Origin: UBA6627 sp965248675
GTDB taxonomy: Bacteria > Chloroflexota > Dehalococcoidia > UBA2979
NCBI GenBank assembly: GCA_965248675.1
Contig: CBDFJZ010000008.1
Location: 744,001 to 808,000 of the forward strand
Length of the DNA stretch: 64,000 nucleotides
Direction of reading: 5' to 3'
Shown here: positions 1 through 8,865 of the stretch, piece after piece
Layout of the letters: the number at the start of each line of letters is the position of its first letter
Numbering within the stretch: position 1 is the first letter of the stretch
The notes under the pieces: model-generated
The model's database searches: none
Told to the model about the DNA's origin: nothing
The model's input: the letters and a program-made list of their open reading frames with translations, nothing else
Translations under genes and position numbers: made by a program

Positions 1-2829
1 CGACCCGGGGCTGTCGATCGCACCGCCGAGGAACGCATTGTTGTTGGCCGTCAGCCCAAACGGGTGACCCTCGACGCGGACGAACGCGGTGACCATGCTG
101 TGCCCGAAGTCCGGGCGCAGCTCGAGCACCGAGTCCTTGTCCGCGAGGATGCGGATCAGCTCGCGCACATCGAAGCTGCGGCGGCGGTTGTCGGGGACGA
201 GGTTGCGCAGCAGCCGCTGGTCCTCGGCCTCCCAGTGTTCGATCGAGCCCTGGAAGTAGGAGAGGCACTGCTTCGAGGCGGCGATCGCCTCGTCCTGGTC
301 CTTGACCACGATATCCACGGTGCCGGCGGGCGCGGTGTCGGAGATCGGACCGACCTCTTCGGGCAGGAAGACGCCGAGGCCGCCGCCCTCGATCGTCGAC
401 GGGCCGCCCATCGCGATCAGCGAGTCCTCGGTGGCGATGATGATGTCGGTCAGCCCGAGGATCGCCGCGTTGCCGGCGTAACACCAGCCAGCGGTGACGC
501 CGATCATCGGCACCGTGCCGCTGAGCTGCGCCATCTTCTCGAAGGTGCGCACGGCCGGGTGCATGCTCGGGATCGCCTCCGTGTCGCCGGAGCGACCGCC
601 GGCGCCTTCGGCGTGGAAGATCAGCGGCAGCGAGAGGTCGTTGGCCAGCTCCACCATCCGGTCGGTCTTGTCGTGCCCTCGCACCCCCTGGGTGCCGGCG
701 AAGACCGTGTCGTCATAGGAGATGAACATCGTCTGGGCGCGCCTGACGTCGAACAGATCTCCGTTGACCGATCCGACGCCGGCGACCAGCCCGTCGGCCG
801 GCGTCTTGCGGATCAGCTCCTCCAGCGGTCGTTTGGTCCGCTGACCCGCGATCGTGAGCGGCCCATACTCGACCCAGGTGCCCTCGTCGATCAACTGGGT
901 GATGTTCTCGCGGACGGTGCGGCGCCCTCGGCTGTGGCGACGTTCGACCGCGTCGGGGCGATTCTCGTCGAGGCTAAACTCGCGGCGGTCGAACACCGCC
1001 TGCAGGCTCGGGCTGACGTAGTCGATGTCGAAGACCTGCGCCTCGCGTTCGATCGCCTCACCGACGTCCATCACCTCGATGAACGCGAGCGGGTGTCCCT
1101 CGTAGACGGTCTCGCCTTCCGCCGCGGCGATCTGCCGGACGACGCCACCGACCTCCGTCTCGACCTCGTGTTCCATCTTGAGCGCGCTCATCACGAAGAG
1201 GAGCTGGCCCTCGCGCACGGCGTCGCCTTCGGACACGCGGATCTCGGTCACCGTGCCCTGGAGGGGGGCGGGCACCGGTTCCGTATTCGGGGGGCCGACG
1301 ACAGCCGGCGCTGACGCCGCGGCCATCGTGCGGGTCGCCTCGCCACCTCGGAAGAAGTCGAGCGAGGCGAGTGGGTCGTTGCGGTCGATCGCCGCGCCGG
1401 CGCGACCGGCGCCGGCGTTCGCGCCGTTGTTGCTCGCATCGGCGACGGCCGCGAGGTCGGCGACGTTGTGGTCGAGCCAGCGGGTGTAAACGTTCTGGGT
1501 GACGAAGTCCTCGTGATCGAGCACCCGGCGCAGGAACGGGATGTTCGTCTCGATGCCCACGATCTGGAACTCGTCGAGCGCTCGTGCGAGCCGCCTCGAG
1601 GCAGCCGCGAAATCGTTTGGCGTCGAGTGGACGATCACCTTCCCCAGGAGCGAATCGAAGCGCGGATTGGTCGAGTAGCCGGCAACCGCGTAGGTGTCGA
1701 CGCGGACACCGGGGCCGGAGGGCAACTGAAAGGTCGAGAGCAGCCCGCCCGATGGACGGACGGTCCCGTCGGGCTCGATCAGCTCGGTGTTGACCCGCGC
1801 CTGGATCGCGAAGCCGCGCGGGGGCGGGATCGATGCTTGCTCGAGGCTGAGACGGGCGAGCGTCTCGCCTCCGGCGAGGCGGAGCTGCGCCTGCACCAGG
1901 TCGACGCCGGTCACCTCCTCGGTCACCGTGTGCTCCACCTGGAGCCGGGGATTGGCCTCGATGAAGACGAACTGATCCTCGGCGGTGGCGTCGACGAGGA
2001 ACTCGAACGTCCCGAGGCTGCGGTACGACAGCGCCTCGGCCATGCGCACGGCGGCCTGCGAGATCGCAGCGCGGAGCTCGGCGCTCACGCTCGGGCTGGG
2101 CGCGATCTCGACGAGCTTCTGGTGCCGGCGCTGGATGCTGCATTCGCGCTCACCGAGGTGACTGACCGCTCCGCTGCCGTCGCCGATCACCTGAACCTCG
2201 ACGTGCCGTGCGCGAGGGATCAGCTGCTCGACGAAGACCGTGCCGTTGCCGAATGCCGCGTTCGCCTCGGACTGGCAGCGTGCGTGGGCGTCCTCGATCT
2301 CCTCGATCCGCTCGACGACGCGCATCCCGCGGCCGCCGCCGCCGGCGACCGCCTTGATCATGATCGCGGCGCCGTCTCCGAGCCCGGCGAAGAACTGTCG
2401 AGCCTCCTCGGCCGTGACCGGCCCCGGGGTCCCGGGCAGCACCGGGACACCGTGCTCCTGCGCCAGGCGTCGCGCGTGGGCCTTGTCACCGAGCAGTTCG
2501 AGCGTGTCGACCGAGGGACCGACGAAGGCGATGCCGTCTTCGGTGCAGCGACGAGCGAATTCCGCGTTCTCGGCGAGGAAGCCGTACCCGGGATGGATCG
2601 CGTCGCAACCAGCGGCCCTGGCGATCGTCAGCACCTGTTCGATATCGAGGTATGCAGCCGCGCCATTGCCTCCCAGCGGATGCGCCCCGTCGGCGCGAGC
2701 GACATGCGGCGATCCGGCGTCGTCTTCGGAGAAGACGGCGGCGGTCTGGACGCCCAGCTCCTCGGCGGCGCGGATGATGCGGACGGCGATCTCGCCTCGG
2801 TTGGCGATCAGCAGCTTGTTCAAACTCAT
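1..2829 (-). CDS. Fused acyl-CoA carboxylase: biotin carboxylase, biotin carrier and carboxyltransferase (C-terminus outside window)
   Basis: Expected to carry out both halves of biotin-dependent carboxylation: ATP/bicarbonate charging of biotin, then carboxyl transfer to an acyl-CoA. Reading leftwards from ATG at 2829 (GAGGA seven bases upstream) the frame stays open to base 1, so 943 residues are visible and the C-terminus is missing. Residues 1-450 are biotin carboxylase: LIANRGEIAVRIIRA at the start, glycine loop AGGGGRGM, and signature FIEANPRLQVEHTVTE. A biotinyl domain follows with acceptor lysine K551 in SALKMEHE (Leu where most families have Met). From about residue 600 a carboxyltransferase domain begins. 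The fused family usually reaches about 1,080-1,100 residues. It is the only biotin carboxylase or carrier in the window, so it might serve the stand-alone carboxyltransferases nearby; that is inference. The acyl substrate cannot be told. Confidence 0.93.
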   Translation of the reverse strand, partial: MSLNKLLIANRGEIAVRIIRAAEELGVQTAAVFSEDDAGSPHVARADGAHPLGGNGAAAYLDIEQVLTIARAAGCDAIHPGYGFLAENAEFARRCTEDGIAFVGPSVDTLELLGDKAHARRLAQEHGVPVLPGTPGPVTAEEARQFFAGLGDGAAIMIKAVAGGGGRGMRVVERIEEIEDAHARCQSEANAAFGNGTVFVEQLIPRARHVEVQVIGDGSGAVSHLGERECSIQRRHQKLVEIAPSPSVSAELRAAISQAAVRMAEALSYRSLGTFEFLVDATAEDQFVFIEANPRLQVEHTVTEEVTGVDLVQAQLRLAGGETLARLSLEQASIPPPRGFAIQARVNTELIEPDGTVRPSGGLLSTFQLPSGPGVRVDTYAVAGYSTNPRFDSLLGKVIVHSTPNDFAAASRRLARALDEFQIVGIETNIPFLRRVLDHEDFVTQNVYTRWLDHNVADLAAVADASNNGANAGAGRAGAAIDRNDPLASLDFFRGGEATRTMAAASAPAVVGPPNTEPVPAPLQGTVTEIRVSEGDAVREGQLLFVMSALKMEHEVETEVGGVVRQIAAAEGETVYEGHPLAFIEVMDVGEAIEREAQVFDIDYVSPSLQAVFDRREFSLDENRPDAVERRHSRGRRTVRENITQLIDEGTWVEYGPLTIAGQRTKRPLEELIRKTPADGLVAGVGSVNGDLFDVRRAQTMFISYDDTVFAGTQGVRGHDKTDRMVELANDLSLPLIFHAEGAGGRSGDTEAIPSMHPAVRTFEKMAQLSGTVPMIGVTAGWCYAGNAAILGLTDIIIATEDSLIAMGGPSTIEGGGLGVFLPEEVGPISDTAPAGTVDIVVKDQDEAIAASKQCLSYFQGSIEHWEAEDQRLLRNLVPDNRRRSFDVRELIRILADKDSVLELRPDFGHSMVTAFVRVEGHPFGLTANNNAFLGGAIDSPGS

Positions 2830-3046
2830 TTCGTGGTCCTCAGGTCGTCGCGTCGTAGCGCTGCGCGAAAGGTACGGGCACGGAGTCCACGACGGTAGGT
2901 GGGAGGGCGCGCGCCTCGGAAGCGCCACGACCAGGGATCCGGCGCGAGCGGCGAACGCAGCGGAGTACGCTCCCGGTAGATCCGGAGGACCGCCGTCCCG
3001 ATCGCGAACTCGGGCGCTGACACCGGCGGAAGAGAGGAGCAGCGCG

Positions 3047-4234
3047 ATGGCGGCCCTCGAGGGAATGCGCATCCTCGACATGACGCAGTACGAGGCGGGC
3101 ACGTCGTGCACACAAGCGCTGGCGTGGCTGGGCGCGGACGTCGTCAAGGTGGAGCCGCCCGGAATGGGCGACCCCGGGCGCCACGTGCAAGCCGGCGAGG
3201 GCAACTCGCCATACTTCGTCAACTTCAACAGCAACAAGCGGAGCATCGTGCTCGACCTCGGCGACCCGCGCGGTCATGAGCTGCTGCTCTCGATGGCGCC
3301 GCACTACGACGTGTTCGTCGAGAACTACGCCCCCGGCGTGGTAGAGAAGCTCGACATCGGCTACGACGTCTTGCGCGCTGCCAATCCCAGGATCATCTAC
3401 GGACGGCTCAAGGGTTTCGGGCTGAGCGGCCCGTACGCCCACTTCAAGAGCTTCGACCCGATCGCCCAGGCCGCGGCCGGCGCATTCTCCGTCACGGGCA
3501 GACACGACGGGCCGCCGGTACCGCCCGGTCCGACGACCGGCGACTCCGGGACCGGCGTGCAGCTTGCGCTCGCGATCAGCGCGGCCTACCTCGAGTGTCA
3601 GCGCACGGGGGCGGGGCAGCTCATCGAGATCTCGATGCAGGAGGCGATGACGTTCTACATGCGCGCTCGCGTCTCCACGACGCTGTGGAATACACGGCCT
3701 GCCACGCGGTCCGGTCGGTCGACGGTCGCGACGACGCGCCTCTACGCCTGCAAGCCCGGCGGGCCGAACGATTACGTGTTCATCATGTGCACGACGCAAC
3801 GGATGTGGGACGCGCTCTGCGTCGCCATCGAGCGCCCCGAGCTGTCGCTCGACCCACGCTTCGAGAGCGACGAGCTGCGTGTCGAGCACGCAGCCGTGCT
3901 CGTCGACGAGATCGCTGGCTGGATGGAGCAGCACACCAAGCAGGAGGTGATGCTGACGCTGGGCAACGCCGGTGTGCCCTGCAGCGCCGTACTCGACACC
4001 GAGGATCTCTTCGCCGACCCACACCTGCGCGAACGCGGCTTCATCCAGACGCTCGATCACCCCGAACACGGCGAGATTGAGCTGCTCGGCTTCGCTCCCC
4101 GGCTGTCCGGCGGGAACGTGCCCTTTGTACGCGCGCCATTGCTCGGCGAGCACTCGGACGAGGTGCTGCACGCCGACCTCGACATGAGCGAAGCCGACAT
4201 CGCGGAGCTGCGCGAGACCGGGGTGATCGGCTAG
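3047..4234 (+). CDS. Single-domain class III (CaiB/BaiF) CoA transferase
   Basis: Moves CoA between a donor acyl-CoA and a free carboxylic acid through an aspartyl-CoA anhydride; cytosolic. The 395 residues match one family domain: start ALEGMRILDMTQYEAG, the GADVVKVEPP nucleotide-fold segment, NKRSIVLDL, and catalytic Asp D166 in TTGDSGTG. The C-terminal signature APLLGEHSDEVL is present. An open frame extends far upstream, but only the ATG at 3047 has a ribosome site (AGAGGAGC) and the expected N-terminus. It is divergent from the fused carboxylase at 2829 and followed by a 40-residue ORF and a carboxyltransferase on the same strand, which suggests a shared acyl-CoA substrate. A possible -10 (TACGCT) lies at 2966-2971. 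Confidence 0.92.
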   Translation: MAALEGMRILDMTQYEAGTSCTQALAWLGADVVKVEPPGMGDPGRHVQAGEGNSPYFVNFNSNKRSIVLDLGDPRGHELLLSMAPHYDVFVENYAPGVVEKLDIGYDVLRAANPRIIYGRLKGFGLSGPYAHFKSFDPIAQAAAGAFSVTGRHDGPPVPPGPTTGDSGTGVQLALAISAAYLECQRTGAGQLIEISMQEAMTFYMRARVSTTLWNTRPATRSGRSTVATTRLYACKPGGPNDYVFIMCTTQRMWDALCVAIERPELSLDPRFESDELRVEHAAVLVDEIAGWMEQHTKQEVMLTLGNAGVPCSAVLDTEDLFADPHLRERGFIQTLDHPEHGEIELLGFAPRLSGGNVPFVRAPLLGEHSDEVLHADLDMSEADIAELRETGVIG

Positions 4235-4264
4235 CCGTCAAGGAGGAAGGTCACTTGCGGCGCG

Positions 4265-4387
4265 ATGAAAGACTCGATCAACCGGATCGTCTTCCCGACG
4301 CTCGAGGACGGCATCCGGATGTCGACGCTGATGACTCGCTTCGCAGACCACTGCAAACAGCAGTTCGCCGCGACGCCCACCGGCTAG
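4265..4387 (+). CDS. Small 40-residue ORF, unknown function
   Basis: ATG at 4265 opens a 40-residue frame beginning MKDSINRIVFPTLEDGIRMS and closing with TAG at 4385-4387. Of its 40 sense codons about 36 end in G or C, matching the third-position bias of the neighbouring genes, and AGGAGG lies at 4241-4246, somewhat far (18 bases) from the ATG. An overlapping TTG-initiated frame from 4255 lacks this bias. No family is recognised. It sits between a CoA transferase and a carboxyltransferase and could be a small protein of that module or the residue of a longer gene. Confidence 0.4.
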   Translation: MKDSINRIVFPTLEDGIRMSTLMTRFADHCKQQFAATPTG

Positions 4388-4522
4388 CGAAGGCACAGCC
4401 ACCCGACCTCGCGAGGCGGCCCAACCGGGCGGCTATGCTGGCGCGGCCGCGGAGCGGAGCGGCCGATCACCTCCGCTGAGCGGGCGCGAGGCGATTCCGA
4501 CCGAGCACGAAGGAGACCGACG

Positions 4523-6205
4523 ATGACCTGGGCACCGGAGATGGAGGAGCTCGAGCGCAAGCGCGAGCTCGCCAAGCGCATGGGCGGCGCCGAGGGGATC
4601 GAGCGCCAGCACGGTCAGGGTCGCCTGACTGTCCGAGAGCGGATCGACCGCCTGCTCGACGCGGAATCCTTCGCCGAGGTCGGCACCCACAACGGAGCCG
4701 CCAGCTACGACGACGACGACCGGTTGGTCAGCTACCGGCCCGGCTCCTCGGTCCGCGGTTACGGCTCGATCGATGGCCGCTCGGTAATCGTGGTAGGCGA
4801 CGATTTCACGATCCGCGGCGGCGCCGCCGACGGCACGATCGGCGGTCGAGGGCGGCAGCTCACCGACATCGTCGAGGAGCTGGGCGTACCGCTGATCAGG
4901 CTGCTCGACGCCGCGGGCGGCAGCGTCCGCAATTACGATCCCGGCACCGCGATCGGGACCGCTCCCTCGATCGTCCACCACGAGATCGCGGACCTCGAGC
5001 CGCTCGCGGTCGACCTCGAACCGACCGGCGTGCCCGGCAGCTTCGACCTGCCGGCCCACTTCGACACCTCGGACATCGTCCCGACGCCGCGGAACGACTT
5101 CCTGGCCAATCTCGCCCGCGGTCACCTCCTCGCGCAGGTCCCCGTGGTGTCGGCGGTGCTCGGCTCGGTCGCCGGTGGGCCGGCCGTGGCGGCCGGCGAC
5201 TGCCACTTCAGCGTGATGACCAAGGACAGCGAGACGTTCGTCGGCGGCCCGCCGATGGTGAAGCAGGCGCTCGGCATGACGATGACCAAGCAGGAGCTCG
5301 GCAACTACAAGGTGCAGGCCGAAGCCGCGGGCGCGATCCACAACGTCGCCGAGGACGAGCCGGACGCGTTCGACCAGATCCGCCGCTTCCTGTCGTATCT
5401 GCCCTCGAACGTCTGGCAGCTCCCGCCGCGCGTCGAGCCCAAGGACGATCCCAACCGTCGCGACGAGGAGCTGCTGTCGTTGATTCCTCGCGACCGGCAT
5501 CGCGCGTACGACGTCTACCAGCTGATCGAGAGCGTGATGGACCGCGACTCGACGTTCGAGATCTCGCGCCTCTTCGGCCGCTCGCTGGTGACGATGTTGG
5601 CGCGCCTCGACGGTTTCCCGGTCGCGGTGATCGCGAACGACTGTCGCTACTACGGGGGCGCGATGACGCCCGACGCCTGCCTTAAATACGAGCGCTTCGT
5701 GGACTTCGCGAACACGTTCCACCTACCGGTGATCTACTTCTGCGACATCCCCGGCTTCATGGTCGGCCTCTCCTCGGAGAAGCAGGGCATCATCCGCTTC
5801 GCGAACCGCGCGATGTTCGCGGCCCGTGAGGCGACGATCCCCTATGTGACGATCGTGATCCGCCGCCTATACGGCGTCGCCGGCGGCGCCGCCAAGTCGA
5901 ACGGCCTCGGCGTGCGGTACGCCTGGCCCTCGGGCGAATCGGGATCGCTGGTCGCCGAGGGTGGGGTGCAAGCGGCGTTTCGGCGCGAGATCGAGGCCGC
6001 GCCGGATCCGATCGCCAGACGCAGCGAGATCGAGGATCGGTTCATCCGCGCCGCATCGGTCCTGCGCCAGCCCGGCCAGGCAGCGCCGATGGAGATCATC
6101 GATCCACGCGACACGCGTCGCGCGGTGATCGACTATGTGCGTCGAACGCACGCCGTCAACGCGCAGCAGCTCGGCCCGAAGATCCGGGTCGGTATGCGGC
6201 CGTAG
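4523..6205 (+). CDS. Stand-alone acyl-CoA carboxyltransferase, 560 aa
   Basis: Carboxyltransferase subunit (PccB/MccB-like) that passes a carboxyl group between biotin and an acyl-CoA, or the reverse in a decarboxylase. Two crotonase-fold halves are visible. The N-half has the basic entry KRMGGAEGIERQHGQGRL, then VREGRID-type helix residues and DDFTIRGGAA. The C-half has DIPGFMVG, YGVAGGAAKSNGLG and YAWPSGESGS. A stretch at about residues 150-190, rich in Asp, Glu and Pro, is longer than in standard PccB. ATG 4523 has AAGGAG eight bases upstream. Its closest relative in the window is the convergent gene at 8866-10563, clearly a paralogue. No biotin carboxylase subunit accompanies it. A -10-like TATGCT is at 4434-4439. 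Confidence 0.92.
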   Translation: MTWAPEMEELERKRELAKRMGGAEGIERQHGQGRLTVRERIDRLLDAESFAEVGTHNGAASYDDDDRLVSYRPGSSVRGYGSIDGRSVIVVGDDFTIRGGAADGTIGGRGRQLTDIVEELGVPLIRLLDAAGGSVRNYDPGTAIGTAPSIVHHEIADLEPLAVDLEPTGVPGSFDLPAHFDTSDIVPTPRNDFLANLARGHLLAQVPVVSAVLGSVAGGPAVAAGDCHFSVMTKDSETFVGGPPMVKQALGMTMTKQELGNYKVQAEAAGAIHNVAEDEPDAFDQIRRFLSYLPSNVWQLPPRVEPKDDPNRRDEELLSLIPRDRHRAYDVYQLIESVMDRDSTFEISRLFGRSLVTMLARLDGFPVAVIANDCRYYGGAMTPDACLKYERFVDFANTFHLPVIYFCDIPGFMVGLSSEKQGIIRFANRAMFAAREATIPYVTIVIRRLYGVAGGAAKSNGLGVRYAWPSGESGSLVAEGGVQAAFRREIEAAPDPIARRSEIEDRFIRAASVLRQPGQAAPMEIIDPRDTRRAVIDYVRRTHAVNAQQLGPKIRVGMRP

Positions 6206-6207
6206 CT

Positions 6208-6273
6208 GGCCTAGGCCGGCCCGTCGGTGACACTGCTCCGTCACGCCCTGCCGAGCGCCGTTGCTCAACGGGC
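6208..6273. terminator. Possible bidirectional terminator between convergent genes
   Basis: This gap separates two genes that converge. It contains the perfect palindrome GGCCTAGGCC (6208-6217), then a possible outer stem GCCCGT/ACGGGC (6219-6224 with 6268-6273) enclosing GTGAC/GTCAC (6227-6231 with 6240-6244). There is no clear T-run, so the call rests on position and folding potential only. Confidence 0.3.
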
Positions 6274-6283
6274 GGGGGGCGCC

Positions 6284-7522
6284 TCAGAGGACGCCGGCGG
6301 CCGCCAGCTCAGTGAGGTCGGAGCTGCCGAGCCCCAGCTCGGCAAACACCTCGGTGTTGTGTTCGCCCAGGAGCGGAGCGCGCGATCGCATGCGCACGGG
6401 GCTCGCGGTGAAGCGGTAGGGCGCGCCCGGGTAGCGCACCGGCTCCGGGTGGCCGTGGACCTCGCCCTCGATGAAGAAGCCGCGGTCGGCCCAGTGCGGA
6501 TCGTCCAGGTTCTCCTCCGGCCGGCGCACGATGCCCCAGGGGAGGTGCATCGACTGGGCGCGGCGGTAGACCTCCTCGCTGGTGAGGCGCCGGGCGAAAC
6601 GTGCGACGGTCTCGGCGACGTGGTCTCGTTCCTCGGCGTGCGAGCGTGGGTCGGTGTAGATCACATCCACGTACTTGGGATCGTGGAGGTCGTCCGCCGC
6701 GTCGTACTCGTCCATCCACGCGAGCAGCGGCGCCCACGACGCTCGGTTCCGCGGGATCCCGCCGCCGAGGAGCAACACGTAGCGGCCGTCGGTGCAGAGA
6801 TGTTGTGTTGGCGCGCTCAGCTGGACCGAGGCGTGCCGACCGGTCTGGCGCTGGACGATCGACTGCAGATACTCCCAGTTCGCGAACGCGCCCTCGGTCG
6901 TCGCGCTCACACATTCGTGGATTGAGAGGTCAATCAGCTGGCCCGCTTCGTCGTCCGCACGCTGCCAGAGTGCAGCGAGGATCGCCGACACCGCGTAGAC
7001 GCCGGCGATGGCGAACGAGTGCTCGCCATCGGACCGGATCGGCGGTAATTCGTGATCGTCGTAGCCGCTGCTCATCGGCGGTCCGCCCAGCGCCATGCTG
7101 ACGAGGTCGGTCACACGCCAGTCGCGGAACGGACCGGTGCGCCCAAATGGGGTGATGGAGCACCAGACGAGGGCCGGAGCTGCTTCGAAACTCGCGTAGC
7201 CAACCTCGCGGTCGTCGAGGCGGGTCGGACCGCTGCTGTCAATCACGAGGTCGACTCGTGGCACCAGGTCGCGCCAGAGATCGCGACCGCGAGCCTCCTC
7301 GAGGTCGAGCGTGATGCCCCGCTTGCTCGTGTTCAGGTAGTGGTAGCGGAGGCTGGCGTTGAGGTCGGGGACGTCGCCGACAAAGGGGCCGGTATGTCGA
7401 GTGCGCGCGCCCGCGGGCGGTTCGACGCGGATCACATCGACGCCTGCGTCGGCCAGGAGCTTGCCGGCGACCTCGCCACGGTCGCCGATCTCCAGCGCTC
7501 GCAGCCCGTCGAGCGGGCCCAT
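6284..7522 (-). CDS. Class III CoA transferase homologue lacking the catalytic Asp
   Basis: A 412-residue CaiB/BaiF-fold protein starting MGPLDGLRALEIGDRGEVAG. It has the usual GVDVIRVEPPAG and SKRGITLDLEEARG segments and the ending APLLGEHNTEVFAELG. At the active-site position it reads SDGEHSFAIAG, so the aspartate appears to be replaced by Glu (E167); D165 is two residues away, so the exact alignment needs checking. Start ATG 7522-7520 overlaps the TGA of the upstream gene by one base (TGATG), implying translational coupling with 7522-8772, which does carry the Asp. The two probably form an active/inactive heterodimer equivalent to the fused double-domain proteins elsewhere in the window. 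An open frame continues upstream inside the neighbour, but only this start fits the family. Confidence 0.88.
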   Translation of the reverse strand: MGPLDGLRALEIGDRGEVAGKLLADAGVDVIRVEPPAGARTRHTGPFVGDVPDLNASLRYHYLNTSKRGITLDLEEARGRDLWRDLVPRVDLVIDSSGPTRLDDREVGYASFEAAPALVWCSITPFGRTGPFRDWRVTDLVSMALGGPPMSSGYDDHELPPIRSDGEHSFAIAGVYAVSAILAALWQRADDEAGQLIDLSIHECVSATTEGAFANWEYLQSIVQRQTGRHASVQLSAPTQHLCTDGRYVLLLGGGIPRNRASWAPLLAWMDEYDAADDLHDPKYVDVIYTDPRSHAEERDHVAETVARFARRLTSEEVYRRAQSMHLPWGIVRRPEENLDDPHWADRGFFIEGEVHGHPEPVRYPGAPYRFTASPVRMRSRAPLLGEHNTEVFAELGLGSSDLTELAAAGVL

Positions 7523-8772
7523 CAGACTGCAAGTTCCGACTGCATGCGGCCGATCTCCTCTTCCGAGAAGCCGAGCACGTCGCGGAGCACCTCGAAAGTA
7601 TCTTCGCCGTAGGCGGGCGCGCCGCGGTCGAGGCGCCACCGTCCGCGCGAGAAGCGCGCCGGGAAGCCCTCGAAGCGGTGCACTCCGAGCTCGGCGTGCG
7701 GCGCGGTGCGGTAGAAGCCGCGATCGCGCAACTGCGGGTCGCGCTCCATCTTGTCGGCGATGTTCTGCGCCGCTCCAGCTGGGACGCCGCGAGCCTGGAG
7801 CGCGTACATCAGCTCGCGCTGGTCCCACCCGCGCGTTTGCTCCTCGATTGCGGCGTCGAGATCGTCCTGGTGCTCGACGCGGGCGGCGTTATCGGCGAAG
7901 CGTGGGTCGTCCGCCAACGTGTCTAAGCTGAGCAGCCCGCAGATCGCTCGCCACTGATCCTCCTGCTCGCAGGCGATGGCGATCCAGCGATCGTCGTTGG
8001 CTCCCTCGGCAGCGCAGCGGTACATGCCGTGCGGCGCGAGGTCGGGTTGGCGGGAGCGGTTGCCGATACGCTCGAACGCCCGACCGTTGATCTGGGAGTC
8101 GAGCATCGGCACCCCGCCCAGGACCATGCCGGTCTCGACCTGCGACATGTCGACGTGCTGGCCTCGCCCCGTGCGCTGGCGGTGGTGCAACGCGATCAGC
8201 ATGGCGACCGCGCCGTAGTAGCCAGCGGTGTGGTCGAGGTAGGAGAACCCCCAACCTGCCGGCGGCTGGTCGGGTTGCCCCGACATGTAGGTGGCGCCCG
8301 ACACGGCCTGCGCGGTTGGGCCCCAGGTGGTGTGCGAGGAGTCGCGACCTTCGTGCCCGAAGCCGGACATCGATACATAGATGATGTCCGGTCGCAGTTC
8401 ACACAGCTGCTCGTAGCTGAAGCCCATGCGTGCGAACGCGCCGGCGCTGAGGTTCTCGATCACGATGTCGGAGCTGGCGATCAGGCGCTCGATCGCCTCT
8501 CGACCATCGGGATGGTGGATGTTGGCCGAGATACCGCGTTTGTTGCGGTTGAAGTTGCTGTGGAACCCGGAACCGTTGATCGAGGGATTCGCCGGGTCGC
8601 GCTGCAGGCCTCGCCGCATCGAATCGAGGTAGGACTCGTTCTCTACCTTGACGACATCCGCACCGAGATCGGCGAGGATTCGCGTCGCCTGCGGTCCGGC
8701 GACAATCCAGGTAAAGTCACACACCCGCACACCATCCAGCGGCAGCCGGCCTTCGGTGGCATATCCGGGCAC
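7522..8772 (-). CDS. Class III (CaiB/BaiF) CoA transferase, partner of 6284-7522
   Basis: 416 residues with the complete family pattern: LDGVRVCDFTWIVAGPQATR, GADVVKVENESY, NKRGISANI, and catalytic D180 in SYLDHTAGYYG. The start is GTG 8772, supported by GAGGAG eight bases before it; no in-frame ATG is nearby. Its sequence resembles the C-terminal (Asp-bearing) halves of the fused 800-residue homologues (for example the WIVAGP and DSMRR-type elements), while its one-base-overlapping partner resembles their N-terminal halves. It lies downstream of the carboxyltransferase at 8866-10563 on the same strand. Confidence 0.92.
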   Translation of the reverse strand: MPGYATEGRLPLDGVRVCDFTWIVAGPQATRILADLGADVVKVENESYLDSMRRGLQRDPANPSINGSGFHSNFNRNKRGISANIHHPDGREAIERLIASSDIVIENLSAGAFARMGFSYEQLCELRPDIIYVSMSGFGHEGRDSSHTTWGPTAQAVSGATYMSGQPDQPPAGWGFSYLDHTAGYYGAVAMLIALHHRQRTGRGQHVDMSQVETGMVLGGVPMLDSQINGRAFERIGNRSRQPDLAPHGMYRCAAEGANDDRWIAIACEQEDQWRAICGLLSLDTLADDPRFADNAARVEHQDDLDAAIEEQTRGWDQRELMYALQARGVPAGAAQNIADKMERDPQLRDRGFYRTAPHAELGVHRFEGFPARFSRGRWRLDRGAPAYGEDTFEVLRDVLGFSEEEIGRMQSELAV

Positions 8773-8805
8773 GGTTCGCTCCTCAAACCGGACGCTGGCA
8801 GCGCC

Positions 8806-8811
8806 ATCCTA
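8806..8811 (-). promoter_or_regulatory. Candidate -10 element TAGGAT for the 8772 gene
   Basis: Minus-strand TAGGAT followed by a GC-rich tract, about 35 bases before the GTG at 8772. It belongs to the recurring TAG(N)AT set; no convincing -35 is visible. Confidence 0.4.
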
Positions 8812-8865
8812 CGCGAGCGGTCGGCGCCTCGCGGTGCCGATCTGCTGCGAGCGGCCGGCGGAGAA

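Noticed and set aside
1468..2898. Long plus-strand frames of 416 and 476 residues opposite the fused carboxylase
   Set aside because: They are antisense shadows typical of high-GC DNA; the minus-strand frame has clear biotin carboxylase and biotinyl motifs throughout.
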